Translations under genes and position numbers: made by a program
Source of the DNA: 9FT-COMBO-53-11 sp035291485
GTDB taxonomy: Bacteria > Patescibacteriota > WWE3 > 9FT-COMBO-53-11
Reading direction: 5' to 3'
NCBI GenBank assembly: GCA_035291485.1
Contig: DATDSA010000023.1
Location: forward strand, 1-20,334
DNA length: 20,334 nt
Shown here: piece after piece, positions 1 to 7,372 of the stretch
How the letters are laid out: every line of letters begins with the position of its first letter
How positions within the stretch are numbered: the stretch's first letter is position 1
The notes under the pieces: model-generated
What the model saw: the letters and a program-made list of their open reading frames with translations, nothing else
Database searches by the model: none
Told to the model about the DNA's origin: nothing

Positions 1-2
1 AG

Positions 3-590
3 TCCGAGGAACGCAATTACATTAAGATTCGGGCCGAAAAGCCCGAATGGCAGGATGATGTCGACGCTTGGGTCGCCAAGACCTACAAAGGAAAATCGCA
101 GTATTTCCCGCCGAAGAAAACCTCCACGCTCTGTTTTAATGGCGGCGGAAATGTCGTGAGCTGTACCGGAGGAGAAACCGGACCGCTTCTAGATGTTGAA
201 GATGTTTCTTTTCGGAACTACAGCTCGGGAAATACCGTTCTTTCGGCGAGCTCGTTACCGGTTGATTTCCAAGTTTGGGCGACACCAACCTTCCAGCCAG
301 GAACTGAAGTTGCTTTTGTAAAATTTACACTCTCTGGAGCGGATTGCAGTGCCCTCTGGCCAACGGAATGCAACACCGAACCCGGAACCGATTACGTGGT
401 CACAACGAGCACCTGCGGCAGCGGTTGCTTCACTTCAAAAGACAACGGCCCGATTGGGACCGCACCACGGCTCTTTCAAATGGAATCAAAAGACCCAGCT
501 ATCCCCGGATCATACACGCTTAGGATTGAAGTTCAGGACAACACCGGGGGATCAAAAATTCTAGAAATTCCGATTACGATAAACCTTTAA
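3..590 (+). CDS. C-terminal part of a probable penicillin-binding or other surface protein (5' truncated)
   Basis: The frame is open from the left edge to the TAA at 588-590, giving about 195 residues of an incomplete protein. The first ~45 residues (ERNYIKIRAEKPEWQDDVDA, then WVAKTY) are hydrophilic. They are followed by a Cys-containing linker and a beta-rich, Ig-like tail with Cys at TSTCGSGCF and the phrase PGSYTLRIEVQDN near the end. This layout resembles the extracellular C-terminus of CPR class A penicillin-binding proteins, which carry Ig-like domains after the transpeptidase. The catalytic part lies outside the window, so the assignment is an inference. It is the only plus-strand protein gene seen. 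Its stop overlaps the pheT stop by 4 bp (587-590), and I see no terminator hairpin between the two. It could equally be another secreted Ig-like protein. Confidence 0.5.
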   Translation, partial: SEERNYIKIRAEKPEWQDDVDAWVAKTYKGKSQYFPPKKTSTLCFNGGGNVVSCTGGETGPLLDVEDVSFRNYSSGNTVLSASSLPVDFQVWATPTFQPGTEVAFVKFTLSGADCSALWPTECNTEPGTDYVVTTSTCGSGCFTSKDNGPIGTAPRLFQMESKDPAIPGSYTLRIEVQDNTGGSKILEIPITINL

Positions 591-2557
591 GAACGCAGTT
601 GTCCACCATTGGACTCAATAAGTTTGTGAATCTTTCCTCTCAAAGGAGAAATATCCTCAGAGGATAACCCTCTCTCTTCGAATTGGAAAGTAACTTTAAG
701 AGTAATCGATCGGTTTCCCTCTTTAGTTTCGAATCGATCTTTAATCTCGACCTCTCTGACCAGCGATGAAGACGATCGAATTTTCTCGATCAACTCCGCC
801 AGTGAGCGGGTCTGCGGCAGAAGGAAAGAGTAATCTTCGAAGATTTCCGGATAGGCCGAAATCGACGTGAACTTGCCCCATTTTTGAGCGAGATCGGCGA
901 ATTTTTCAAAATCAATCTCAAAAATAGCCGATTCTGGGAGATCGAAAGAAGCCGTGAGGTGAGGGTGAACTTCCCCCAGGACTCCGACCCGCTCTCGGCC
1001 GGCCCTTACTTCGACCGCTTTTACGGAATGGAGAAACTCTTCTTTCACGGGAGAGAATTCCAGTTTAAAATGAGCCTGTCTCCCTAATTCCTCCAGAACC
1101 CCCTTCAACCTCATAAATGGCTCTTTTTCGCCCCAGATCAGGGCTCCCAGCGCCAGGTTCTCCCCTTTCCTAGGATAGACCTTCTCCAGTTCGAAAACTC
1201 TTCCCCGGCTAAAACGAGGGTTGTTTCTCTTGGCAACCTCTAGAAGAGATAGGAGAAGATGGGGACGGAGGTACTCCGCCTCAATCGAGATCGGGTTCCT
1301 GAGCCGCAGGAGATCTTTGGCCTTGAGATGGGTCAGGGAAGCGGTGGAAACGAAAGGAAAGGTCTTTACCTCCGAGAATCCGTTCCCGGCTAATCCCGAA
1401 GTAATCCGATCGCGCCAATCCTCCTGTTTGCTCTCACGGACCTCCCCCAAAGTGGTCTGGATCGGTTTGGCGAGAATGTTTTCATATCCGTGCAAACGGA
1501 GGACCTCTTCGGCAGCGTCCTCCGGGATCCGGACGTCTCCCCGGAAGTGTGGCGGCCAACAGAGAAGCCCCTTCTCCGATGACATCACCTTGAACCCCAA
1601 TCGCTCCAGATAGAGACGGGCTTTCGAGAGGGGAAGAGCTTCCCCGGCCACCCGAGTGAGTTTGTCGTGGGTGAGACCGACCGAGTACGGCTCGATATTT
1701 TTCTCTCCCACCGAAGCGAATCCGGTGATTTTACCCCTCCCGTAAACTTGGTAAAGTTGAAGTATTTTATTGAGTGATGTGTAGAGGTTATCTGGAGATA
1801 GGTAGTGCTCGAAACGGTTGCTGGCTTCGGAACGGAGCCCCAAACGCCGCGCCGTTTTGCGGATGGAAATCGGATCGAAAATCGCCGCCTCCAGAAGAAT
1901 CTCGGTGGTCCCCTCGTCTACCTCGGTCTCCTCTCCTCCCATCACCCCCGCCACCGCAATCGCTCCGGCCTTATCGGCGATGACGATATCACCTTCCACC
2001 AGCTCTCGATCCAACCCGTCCAAAGTCTTGATTTTTTCTCCCCTCTTCGCCGAACGAATTTCAATCGAAAGGGAAGAGTCCCGCCGACCCACTTTTTCGG
2101 CGTCAAAGGCGTGAAACGGCTGGCCCCATTCCAGCATTACGTAATTGGTTAGATCGGCCCAGAGATTGACGCTCCGCATTCCCGCCGCTTCTAACCGGGC
2201 GATAATTTGTTTGGGAGTAACTTTGTATTTGAGCTCGGACATCTTTGTAAGAGTGTAAAGTTTTGAGAGCGAGACATTATTCTTTACCGGAAGTGGGGAA
2301 AGATGTTCAACCGGTTGGAACTTTTCAACTAGTCCTTTTAGGGGAAGTTCATAGATGGCCGCTAGTTCCCGCGCGACACCGACGACGGAAAGAAGGTCGC
2401 CGCGGTTGTAGGTAATGTCGAGGTCAAGAACCTTATCGGAACCGGTTTTCTGAACCCCTGCCACCCCAACCGAAATCAGGGATAGATCACCTGCCACCTG
2501 TTCGGCTGATTTCCTCAAATTAACGAATTCTTTCAGCCAAGAGAATGGGATTAACAT
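587..2557 (-). CDS. pheT: Phenylalanine-tRNA ligase beta subunit, short form without the EMAP/B2 domain
   Basis: This is the beta subunit of the (alphabeta)2 phenylalanyl-tRNA synthetase, cytosolic, which works with PheS. It has 656 aa against about 795 in E. coli. The N-terminal B1 segment (MLIPFSWLKEFVN) runs within about 40 residues into LDLDITYNRGDLLSVVGVAR, a junction normally separated by the ~110-residue EMAP-like tRNA-binding domain, so B2 is missing. The B3/B4 editing region (GQPFHAFDAEKV, GVMGGEET), a B5 domain (HFRGDVRIPEDAAEEVLRLHG), the catalytic-like core and a C-terminal FDX-ACB anticodon-binding domain (from about residue 565, SAYPEIFEDYSFLL) are all present. It is the last gene of the thrS-infC-rpmI-rplT-pheS-pheT operon, 34 nt after pheS. 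The ATG (2555-2557) lies at the edge of a heptamer repeat and has no visible Shine-Dalgarno. The end overlaps the convergent upstream gene. Confidence 0.97.
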   Translation of the reverse strand: MLIPFSWLKEFVNLRKSAEQVAGDLSLISVGVAGVQKTGSDKVLDLDITYNRGDLLSVVGVARELAAIYELPLKGLVEKFQPVEHLSPLPVKNNVSLSKLYTLTKMSELKYKVTPKQIIARLEAAGMRSVNLWADLTNYVMLEWGQPFHAFDAEKVGRRDSSLSIEIRSAKRGEKIKTLDGLDRELVEGDIVIADKAGAIAVAGVMGGEETEVDEGTTEILLEAAIFDPISIRKTARRLGLRSEASNRFEHYLSPDNLYTSLNKILQLYQVYGRGKITGFASVGEKNIEPYSVGLTHDKLTRVAGEALPLSKARLYLERLGFKVMSSEKGLLCWPPHFRGDVRIPEDAAEEVLRLHGYENILAKPIQTTLGEVRESKQEDWRDRITSGLAGNGFSEVKTFPFVSTASLTHLKAKDLLRLRNPISIEAEYLRPHLLLSLLEVAKRNNPRFSRGRVFELEKVYPRKGENLALGALIWGEKEPFMRLKGVLEELGRQAHFKLEFSPVKEEFLHSVKAVEVRAGRERVGVLGEVHPHLTASFDLPESAIFEIDFEKFADLAQKWGKFTSISAYPEIFEDYSFLLPQTRSLAELIEKIRSSSSLVREVEIKDRFETKEGNRSITLKVTFQFEERGLSSEDISPLRGKIHKLIESNGGQLRS

Positions 2558-2583
2558 GGTAATTGATATTTGGTAATTGATAA
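2556..2583. repeat. Tandem heptamer repeat between pheS and pheT (copy 1)
   Basis: Four heptads on the plus strand: ATGGTAA, TTGATAT, TTGGTAA, TTGATAA. They fill most of the pheS-pheT gap and include two bases of the pheT start codon. The same heptads occur in opposite orientation at 7961-7992, sharing TTGGTAATTGATAATT. Confidence 0.75.
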
Positions 2584-2591
2584 TTTGAACA

Positions 2592-3605
2592 TTAAAATTG
2601 CTTCAAAAACCTTAGATCCCCTTCATAGAAATAGCGAATGTCGTCGATTCCTTGCTTGATCATTAGCATCCGGTCGGGGCCAAATCCCCAGGCCAGTCCG
2701 GAGTATATTTTCGGATCGATTCCCCCATTGCGAAGAACCTGGGGATGGACCAGGCCCGCGCCGGCGATCTCGAACCAGCCTCCCATTCCGCAAATCCGGC
2801 AACCCTTCCCTTCGCAGAACGGGCAGAGGGCGTCGACTCCCACCCCCGGCTCAACAAATGGGTAATACTTCGGCCGAAAACGGGTTCGGGTTTTCTCCCC
2901 GAGAACCGCCTTGAGAAAGAGATCGGAAAGGAAACGGAGCTGGCCCATCGAAACATCTTTGTCGACGTAGAGAACTTCAAACTGAGTGAAGGTATGGCTG
3001 TGGTGAGGATCCACGTTCTCGTAACGGAAACATCGGTCAAAGGTCATCACCCTGATCGGCGGTTTTCTCTTCCGCATCTCGCGCACCTGCATATTGGAGG
3101 TGTGGGTCCGCATTGCGCGCCCATCCTCCAGATAGAGGGTGTCCCAGAGGTCTCGCGACGGGTGGTCCGGAGGGATATTCAAAAGACCAAAGTTGTATTC
3201 ATCTTCCTCCAGATGAGGGGCGTAAACCTCTTCAAATCCCAGCTTGGAAAACGTATCCCGAACAAATTCTCGAAACTCAGTCAGGGGGTGAATTGACCCG
3301 GTTTGAGGAGAAATGCCGGGAGAGGTGGTGTCGAACGAGGAACGGTCAATTTCTTTCAAATCCTTTCTTTTGAGTTCTTGATCTTTTCTTTCAAGAGCAA
3401 TTTCAATTTTTTCCTTAACAGAATTGATGAGTTCGCCGGCGATTTTTCGATCTTCCTGCCGAGGAAGTTCGGGAATTTCACTCAGGAGCTGATTGACAAC
3501 GCCGTTCCTTCCTAGGTGATGAAGACGAGTCTTCTCCAGTTCGGTAAGAGAGGAAACGCTTCCGATTTCTTCTAAGGCTTTTGCTTCAGCCTCAACGAGA
3601 TTCAT
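2592..3605 (-). CDS. pheS: Phenylalanine-tRNA ligase alpha subunit
   Basis: Catalytic class II subunit that activates Phe and charges tRNA-Phe with PheT. The chosen start is the ATG at 3603-3605 (MNLVEAEAKALEEIGS), giving 337 aa, normal for the family. The frame stays open for 38 more codons upstream, but those lie inside rplT and do not look like PheS. A short helical N-terminal arm is followed by the core: motif 2 (FDRCFRYENVDPHHSHTFTQ), and motif 3 (GLAWGFGPDRMLMIKQG) just before the typical end DLRFLKQF. An insert with two CxxC pairs (CPFCEGKGCRICG) precedes GWFEIAGAG; it looks like a zinc knuckle, is absent from the E. coli protein, and I believe occurs in some other bacterial PheS. The start is 1 nt beyond the rplT stop (TAG-T-ATG), suggesting translational coupling. 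Confidence 0.97.
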   Translation of the reverse strand: MNLVEAEAKALEEIGSVSSLTELEKTRLHHLGRNGVVNQLLSEIPELPRQEDRKIAGELINSVKEKIEIALERKDQELKRKDLKEIDRSSFDTTSPGISPQTGSIHPLTEFREFVRDTFSKLGFEEVYAPHLEEDEYNFGLLNIPPDHPSRDLWDTLYLEDGRAMRTHTSNMQVREMRKRKPPIRVMTFDRCFRYENVDPHHSHTFTQFEVLYVDKDVSMGQLRFLSDLFLKAVLGEKTRTRFRPKYYPFVEPGVGVDALCPFCEGKGCRICGMGGWFEIAGAGLVHPQVLRNGGIDPKIYSGLAWGFGPDRMLMIKQGIDDIRYFYEGDLRFLKQF

Positions 3606-3606
3606 A

Positions 3607-3954
3607 CTATTTTTTGATAACTTTTTCCACAATCGTTTTGAATGCTTCCGGTTCCTCCAGTGCCAGCTGGGCGAGGATCTTTCGGTCCAGATCAATTTTT
3701 TCTTTTTTGAGAAGAGCAATGAAACGGCTATAGCTCAAACCAAAGGGGGTCAGAGCGGCGTTGATCCGGGCGATCCAGAGAGTTCGGAAATCTCTTCTTC
3801 TCTGCCGCCGCCCCGCAAAGGCGTACTGGCCGGCGTGCAAAACCGCTTCCTTTGCCCTTCGGTACTGGCGGTGCTTAGCACCGCGGTACCCCTTGGCCAT
3901 TTTTAATATTTTTTTGTGTCGTCTGGCGGTGATGCTACCTTTTGCTTTTGCCAT
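3607..3954 (-). CDS. rplT: 50S ribosomal protein L20
   Basis: 115 aa, full length for L20. It binds 23S rRNA domain II and is needed early in large-subunit assembly. The sequence is diagnostic: a very basic N-terminal extension (MAKAKGSITARRHKKILKMA, then KGYRGAKHRQYRRAKEAV), then the globular part with RRQRRRDFRTLWIARINAA and SYSRFIALLKK. It starts 2 nt after the rpmI stop and ends 1 nt before pheS. In other bacteria L20 represses its own operon by binding the infC-rpmI leader or an mRNA mimic. I do not see a clear rRNA mimic here, but the gaps between these genes are too short to hold one outside coding sequence. Confidence 0.98.
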   Translation of the reverse strand: MAKAKGSITARRHKKILKMAKGYRGAKHRQYRRAKEAVLHAGQYAFAGRRQRRRDFRTLWIARINAALTPFGLSYSRFIALLKKEKIDLDRKILAQLALEEPEAFKTIVEKVIKK

Positions 3955-3956
3955 GG

Positions 3957-4151
3957 TTATACTCCTAACATTCTTCGGAGATGCCGGCGATCGGCCCGGC
4001 TGATCAGTTTATCTCCCCCACCTCGAGCCACCAAATTGGACCTTTCTTTGGAACGGCGGTGTTTCAATCCCCCGCTCAAATGGAGAACTTTCTTTTTGGA
4101 AGATATCTTAAACCGTTCGGTAATTGTTTTGGAAACTTTAAATTTTGCCAT
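3957..4151 (-). CDS. rpmI: 50S ribosomal protein L35
   Basis: 64 aa, the usual length for L35. Typical features are the start MAKFKVSKTITERFKISSKK, the central basic run (LKHRRSKERSN) and a C-terminus rich in Arg (DRRHLRRMLGV). It lies between infC (17 nt upstream) and rplT (2 nt downstream), the canonical infC-rpmI-rplT order in bacteria, which independently supports the call for so short a protein. Confidence 0.96.
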   Translation of the reverse strand: MAKFKVSKTITERFKISSKKKVLHLSGGLKHRRSKERSNLVARGGGDKLISRADRRHLRRMLGV

Positions 4152-4168
4152 TTTGTCTCTTCAAAATG

Positions 4169-4708
4169 CTAGGCCGTCTCCGGCGGCCGTCCATTTTTTC
4201 TGATCGGGAGGATAGTCACTTCATAACCCCGCTCCGCCCGGACCGGATCCTTCTCCATCTTTCCAAATTCTTTGAGAATCTCGGCCAGTCCCCGAATTTT
4301 CTCCAAGCCGATTTCGGGATGAGCGGCCTCTCTTCCTCGAAAAACAACGGTTAATTTTACCTTATCTCCTCCCCGAAGGAAATCCTCCGCCCGCCGGGCG
4401 CGCAATCGCAGGTCATTCTCACCGATATTGGGGCGGAAACGCAGCTCTTTGAGTTCGCTTCGCTTTTCGGTCGTTTCCCCTTTCTGTTTTTCCCGTTCAA
4501 AAAGCCAGCGTTTGTAGTTAATAATTCGGGCCACCGGAGGTTGGGCCGAAGGAGCCACCTCAACCAAGTCCAATCCCTTGCTTCGGGCGGTTTCCAGAGC
4601 GGCCCTCGTTGCCATCACACCCAGCTGTTTGCCATCCTCGTCGATCACTCGCAATTCGGGAGTCCGAATCCACTCGTTGGTTCGATAGGAGGGCTTTTTT
4701 ATCGCCAT
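4169..4708 (-). CDS. infC: Translation initiation factor IF-3
   Basis: 179 aa. IF-3 binds the 30S subunit, prevents premature 50S joining and checks the initiator codon-anticodon pair. The N-domain carries the family pattern (YRTNEWIRTPELRVIDEDGK, then QLGVMATRAALETARSKGLDLVEV). A Lys-rich linker (INYKRWLFEREKQKG) leads to the C-domain with KELRFRPNIGENDLRLRARR and VKLTVVFRGRE. The start is an ordinary ATG (4706-4708), not the rare AUU used for autoregulation in E. coli, so that feedback mode is not supported here. The 5' end overlaps the 3' end of thrS by 10 nt, pointing to coupled translation. Confidence 0.97.
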   Translation of the reverse strand: MAIKKPSYRTNEWIRTPELRVIDEDGKQLGVMATRAALETARSKGLDLVEVAPSAQPPVARIINYKRWLFEREKQKGETTEKRSELKELRFRPNIGENDLRLRARRAEDFLRGGDKVKLTVVFRGREAAHPEIGLEKIRGLAEILKEFGKMEKDPVRAERGYEVTILPIRKNGRPPETA

Positions 4709-6459
4709 AGATCAATGATACGGGATGTGGCTATCTGTTTAATTGTTTCCGTGATCTCGATGACAGTTTTTGCTCCTAGGTCTTTGCCGCTCCGCAACCG
4801 CACCGCCGCCGCTTTCGCTTTCTCTTCCCGTTCCCCCACCACCAGCATGTAAGGGACTTTTTGAAGCTGAGCGTCCCTTATTTTCGCTTGCATTTTTTCG
4901 TCACGGTCATCAAGTTGGGCCCGAATGCCTTGAGATTTCAGGGATTCAGAAACATCTCGGCCGTAGACGGTGAATTTCTCAGAAATCGGAATAACCACCG
5001 CTTGGACCGGAGAGAGCCAGACCGGAAACTCCCCGCCGAAATGCTCGATCAGGAAACCGATGAACCGCTCATGAGATCCCAGCGGAGCCCGGTGAATAAT
5101 CACCGGAGTTTTTTCTTTACCGTCTTTATCGGCGTATTTCAAATTGAAACGGTCTCCCATGTAGAGATCGATCTGATTGGTGGAGGTGGCGAATTCCCGT
5201 CCGGTAGAGGAGCGGATAATGAAATCAATTTTAGGACCATAGAAGGCGGCGCTACCGGTCTTTTCAATCATCTTGATGTCCAATTTGGAGACTGCCTCCC
5301 GCATCATCTTTTCGGCCAGTTTCCACATCTTTTCGTCGCCGTGGTACTTGGTTTTCTTTTTCGGATCCCGCAGTCCCATTTCCAGGTAGTAGTCGGCGAT
5401 GCCGAGAGCCCGGTAGTAGTGCTCGTGGAGCTTCATCACCGCCACGAATTCCTCGACAGCTTGTTCCGGGGTACAGTAGATGTGGGCATCGTTTTGAGAG
5501 AACCCCCGGACGCGGAGCAGGCCGAAGAGTTCGCCGGCGGCCTCGTAGCGGTAGCAGGTACCGTATTCGGCCAGTCTTAGGGGAAGCTCGCGGTAACTAC
5601 GGGAGCGGGAGGCGTATATCAGATGGTGGTGGGGACAGTTCATCGGTTTGAGATAGTATTCCCCACCCTCTTTGAGCTTCATCGGAGGGTACATGTCGTC
5701 TTGGTAGTAGGGAAGGTGACCGGAAGTGTGGTAGAGGCCGGATTTGGTGATGTGAGGAGTGGAAACTCGCTGATAACCCCAGGCCGATTCGGTTTCTTTC
5801 GCCCACTTTTCGAGCTCTTCTTTGATGATATTTCCTTTTGGCAGCCAGAGAATCAGGCCGGGCCCAACCTCCTCACTAACCGTGAATAGTTCCAGTTCCC
5901 GCCCGAGCTTGCGGTGGTCGCGCTCCTTGGCCAGTTCCAGTTGAGCCAGGTGTTTTTCCAACTCCTTCCCGGTCTGAAAAACGGTCCCGTAGATCCGGGT
6001 CAGCATCGGGTTATTCTCGTCGCCGCGCCAGTAGGCGCCGGCGAGGGACAGGAGTTTAAAGTTTTTGAGATCGGTAGCGGGTTTATCGGTGTGTCCGCCA
6101 CGGCAGAGATCGCGAAAATCACCGGATTGATAGATGGAGATCTTTTCTTTGTTTTTGACCAACTCCTCAATCAGTTCCAGTTTGTAGGGATTGTCGTGGA
6201 ATTCTTTATTAGCTTCCGCCGGAGAAACATCGATCCGTTCAAAGCTTTTCCAGCTCGGCAATACTTCCCGCATTTTCTTCTCGATTTTGGAGAGGTCTTC
6301 CTCCGAAATTTTGACATCACCGAAATCAAAATCGTAATAAAAACCGTTCTCGATCGCTGGTCCAATTGTCGGTTGGGCCGAAGGCCATAGTTGTTTAACC
6401 GCCGCGGCCAAAAGATGGGCGGCGGAGTGTCTTAGGGTTTCCAAATTTTTCGCTTCCAC
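4699..6459 (-). CDS. thrS: Threonine-tRNA ligase lacking the N-terminal TGS domain
   Basis: 586 aa against about 642 in E. coli. The protein begins directly with the editing domain (HSAAHLLAAAV, His11 and His15; LCRGGH, Cys119 and His123, which together form the Ser-tRNA-Thr editing site), so the N-terminal TGS domain is absent. The class II core follows, with the zinc ligands (Cys in MNCPHHHLIY, His in NDAHIYC, His in IIHRAPLGSHERF), motif 2 (TCYRYEAAGELFGLLRVRGF) and motif 3 (APLGSHERFIGFLIEHFGG). The C-terminal anticodon-binding domain is complete. The start is GTG at 6457-6459; an alternative in-frame start does not fit the conserved beginning better. It lies 30 nt downstream of the XRE gene and heads the translation operon. 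No T-box or other leader structure is visible upstream. Confidence 0.97.
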   Translation of the reverse strand: MEAKNLETLRHSAAHLLAAAVKQLWPSAQPTIGPAIENGFYYDFDFGDVKISEEDLSKIEKKMREVLPSWKSFERIDVSPAEANKEFHDNPYKLELIEELVKNKEKISIYQSGDFRDLCRGGHTDKPATDLKNFKLLSLAGAYWRGDENNPMLTRIYGTVFQTGKELEKHLAQLELAKERDHRKLGRELELFTVSEEVGPGLILWLPKGNIIKEELEKWAKETESAWGYQRVSTPHITKSGLYHTSGHLPYYQDDMYPPMKLKEGGEYYLKPMNCPHHHLIYASRSRSYRELPLRLAEYGTCYRYEAAGELFGLLRVRGFSQNDAHIYCTPEQAVEEFVAVMKLHEHYYRALGIADYYLEMGLRDPKKKTKYHGDEKMWKLAEKMMREAVSKLDIKMIEKTGSAAFYGPKIDFIIRSSTGREFATSTNQIDLYMGDRFNLKYADKDGKEKTPVIIHRAPLGSHERFIGFLIEHFGGEFPVWLSPVQAVVIPISEKFTVYGRDVSESLKSQGIRAQLDDRDEKMQAKIRDAQLQKVPYMLVVGEREEKAKAAAVRLRSGKDLGAKTVIEITETIKQIATSRIIDLWR

Positions 6460-6489
6460 GGGAACAATGATAACAGAAAATAGCCTTTT

Positions 6490-7053
6490 TTAGTTTATCT
6501 CTTCGACCGAAATTTTGAAGGGGGCGTCTTTGAACTCGGCGAGCCAGGAGTGAGGGTAGCGGCTTCCCATGAATTCTTCGTCCTCCATTTTGTCCAACTT
6601 ATTCGCGATCGTTTCGGCCAGACTGGCTGAATCTCTGGAAGAGAAATAGACGTCGGGGAGGCGGGGGTCGTACCAGCTGGCAGCTTTGAGTTTCAGGTAG
6701 ACCTGCCTTTCTTCATCGTAGAGTTGGCCCAGATCTCTCTCCTGAAGGAGAATGCCCATTTTTTTCTGATAGAGATTCGCGATCTCTTCCGGAGACCGAT
6801 ACCCCTCGCGCGCAAAAGTGTAGATCTTTTGAGGCTCGCACAGGAGCTCAACCAACGGGATCCCGATGGCCGCCGCAATTTTGGAAGCGCTGTTAATGGA
6901 CGGGTTTCGCAGCCCACGCTCAATTCCGGAGATGTAAGTTCGATCGAGCCCCGACCGAAAACCCAGCTCCTCCTGGGTTATTCCGAATCTCCCCCGGTAG
7001 GAGCGAACACTCTCGCCAAATTTTTGATCGCAGCGTTGGTCATAAAAGTTCAA
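6490..7053 (-). CDS. XRE/Cro-type helix-turn-helix regulator with an unrecognised C-terminal domain
   Basis: 187 aa. Residues about 10-68 form a Cro/CI-type HTH (VRSYRGRFGITQEELGFRSG, then LDRTYISGIERGLRNPS, ending in IAAAIGIPLVELL), close to the family consensus, so DNA binding is well supported. Residues 75-187 (YTFAREGYRSPEEIANLYQK onward) are soluble, charged and mostly helical, with SLAETIANKLDKMEDEEFMG; I recognise no effector or metallopeptidase motif. The only sensible start is TTG (7051-7053), since an in-frame stop lies shortly upstream and the nearby ATG at 7041-7043 is out of frame. It sits between tRNA-Val and thrS and is probably co-transcribed into thrS. A perfect short dyad at 7090-7103 may be its own operator. 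The target genes cannot be known from sequence. Confidence 0.85.
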   Translation of the reverse strand: MNFYDQRCDQKFGESVRSYRGRFGITQEELGFRSGLDRTYISGIERGLRNPSINSASKIAAAIGIPLVELLCEPQKIYTFAREGYRSPEEIANLYQKKMGILLQERDLGQLYDEERQVYLKLKAASWYDPRLPDVYFSSRDSASLAETIANKLDKMEDEEFMGSRYPHSWLAEFKDAPFKISVEEIN

Positions 7054-7089
7054 ACAAGAACAGAAGCATCATCCTAGGAAAAAGATACC

Positions 7090-7103
7090 TAGTCAACAGA
7101 CTA
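7090..7103. promoter_or_regulatory. Short dyad upstream of the XRE gene, possible operator
   Basis: TAGTCAACAGACTA has 5-bp inverted arms (TAGTC/GACTA) and lies 37 nt upstream of the TTG start. Read on the minus strand it contains TTGACT, which could be a -35 element, so a bound repressor would block transcription. Self-regulation is common for this family but is an inference here. Confidence 0.35.
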
Positions 7104-7176
7104 TGTGTAACAAAACAAGATTTGAACGGTGAGAAGCGGAGCGGCTTGATTTTGCCGAATCTGCCTATATTCAAAA

Positions 7177-7251
7177 TGGTGCGCGCGCCTGGATTTGAAC
7201 CAGGGACCTCCTCAATGTCAATGAGGCGCTCTACCCCTGAGCTACGCGCGC
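7177..7251 (-). tRNA. tRNA-Val (anticodon GAC)
   Basis: Complete cloverleaf: acceptor GCGCGCG/CGCGCGC, D-arm GCTC..GAGC, anticodon stem CCTCA/TGAGG with loop TTGACAT (anticodon GAC), T-arm CCTGG-TTCAAAT-CCAGG, discriminator A, and encoded CCA at 7177-7179. It reads GUC/GUU. A second, broken tRNA 5' end lies 17 nt upstream (7269-7333). Confidence 0.97.
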
Positions 7252-7268
7252 GCACTTGTGGTTCCAAT

Positions 7269-7333
7269 GGGCGCTCTATTAATGCCATTCGGCATTGCCC
7301 CGAGGGAACGGGGTTCGACTGAGCTAACCGCCC
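7269..7333 (-). repeat. tRNA 5'-end fragment with a two-hairpin insertion in the D-loop, upstream of tRNA-Val
   Basis: On the minus strand it begins GGGCGGTTAGCTCAG and ends TAGAGCGCCC, the acceptor strand and D-arm of a tRNA; its GTTAGCTCAG..TAGAGCGCC resembles tRNA-Val (GTAGCTCAG..TAGAGCGCC). The D-loop is replaced by about 40 nt (7279-7318) holding two hairpins: AATGCC-attc-GGCATT (7281-7296) and CCCCG-agggaa-CGGGG (7298-7313). There is no anticodon or T-arm, so it is not a functional tRNA. Confidence 0.7.
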
Positions 7334-7350
7334 AAAGTATCTCCTTAATT

Positions 7351-7356
7351 ATTATA
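7351..7356 (-). promoter_or_regulatory. -10 element of the tRNA-Val transcript
   Basis: Perfect TATAAT on the minus strand, 17 nt upstream of the tRNA fragment at 7269-7333 and about 100 nt upstream of tRNA-Val itself. No good -35 is visible at 17 nt. Transcription from here would cover the fragment, tRNA-Val and perhaps the XRE-thrS operon. Confidence 0.5.
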
Positions 7357-7372
7357 TCCGAACGAGAAAAAT

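Noticed and set aside
1774..2152. Several long plus-strand ORFs inside pheT, pheS, thrS, clpP and pilB
   Set aside because: They are shadows of well-supported genes, with Pro/Ser/Arg-rich composition and no recognisable family.
2606..3719. pheS extended upstream to 3719, and the second receiver extended to 12635
   Set aside because: Both extensions lie in other genes' coding regions and do not match the protein families; the internal ATGs fit coupled starts.
6460..6489. T-box or attenuator upstream of thrS
   Set aside because: Only 30 nt separate the XRE gene and thrS, with no T-box motif and no hairpin.
7040..7072. Ten-codon hydrophobic ORF (MMLLFLFELL) overlapping the start of the XRE gene, possible leader peptide
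   Set aside because: It has a tightly abutting AGG but no regulatory codon run or hairpin nearby; a longer frame from the tRNA reads into it. It is most likely chance.
7269..7333. A complete tRNA with a D-loop insertion
   Set aside because: No anticodon stem or T-arm follows the D-arm; only the 5' part is present.
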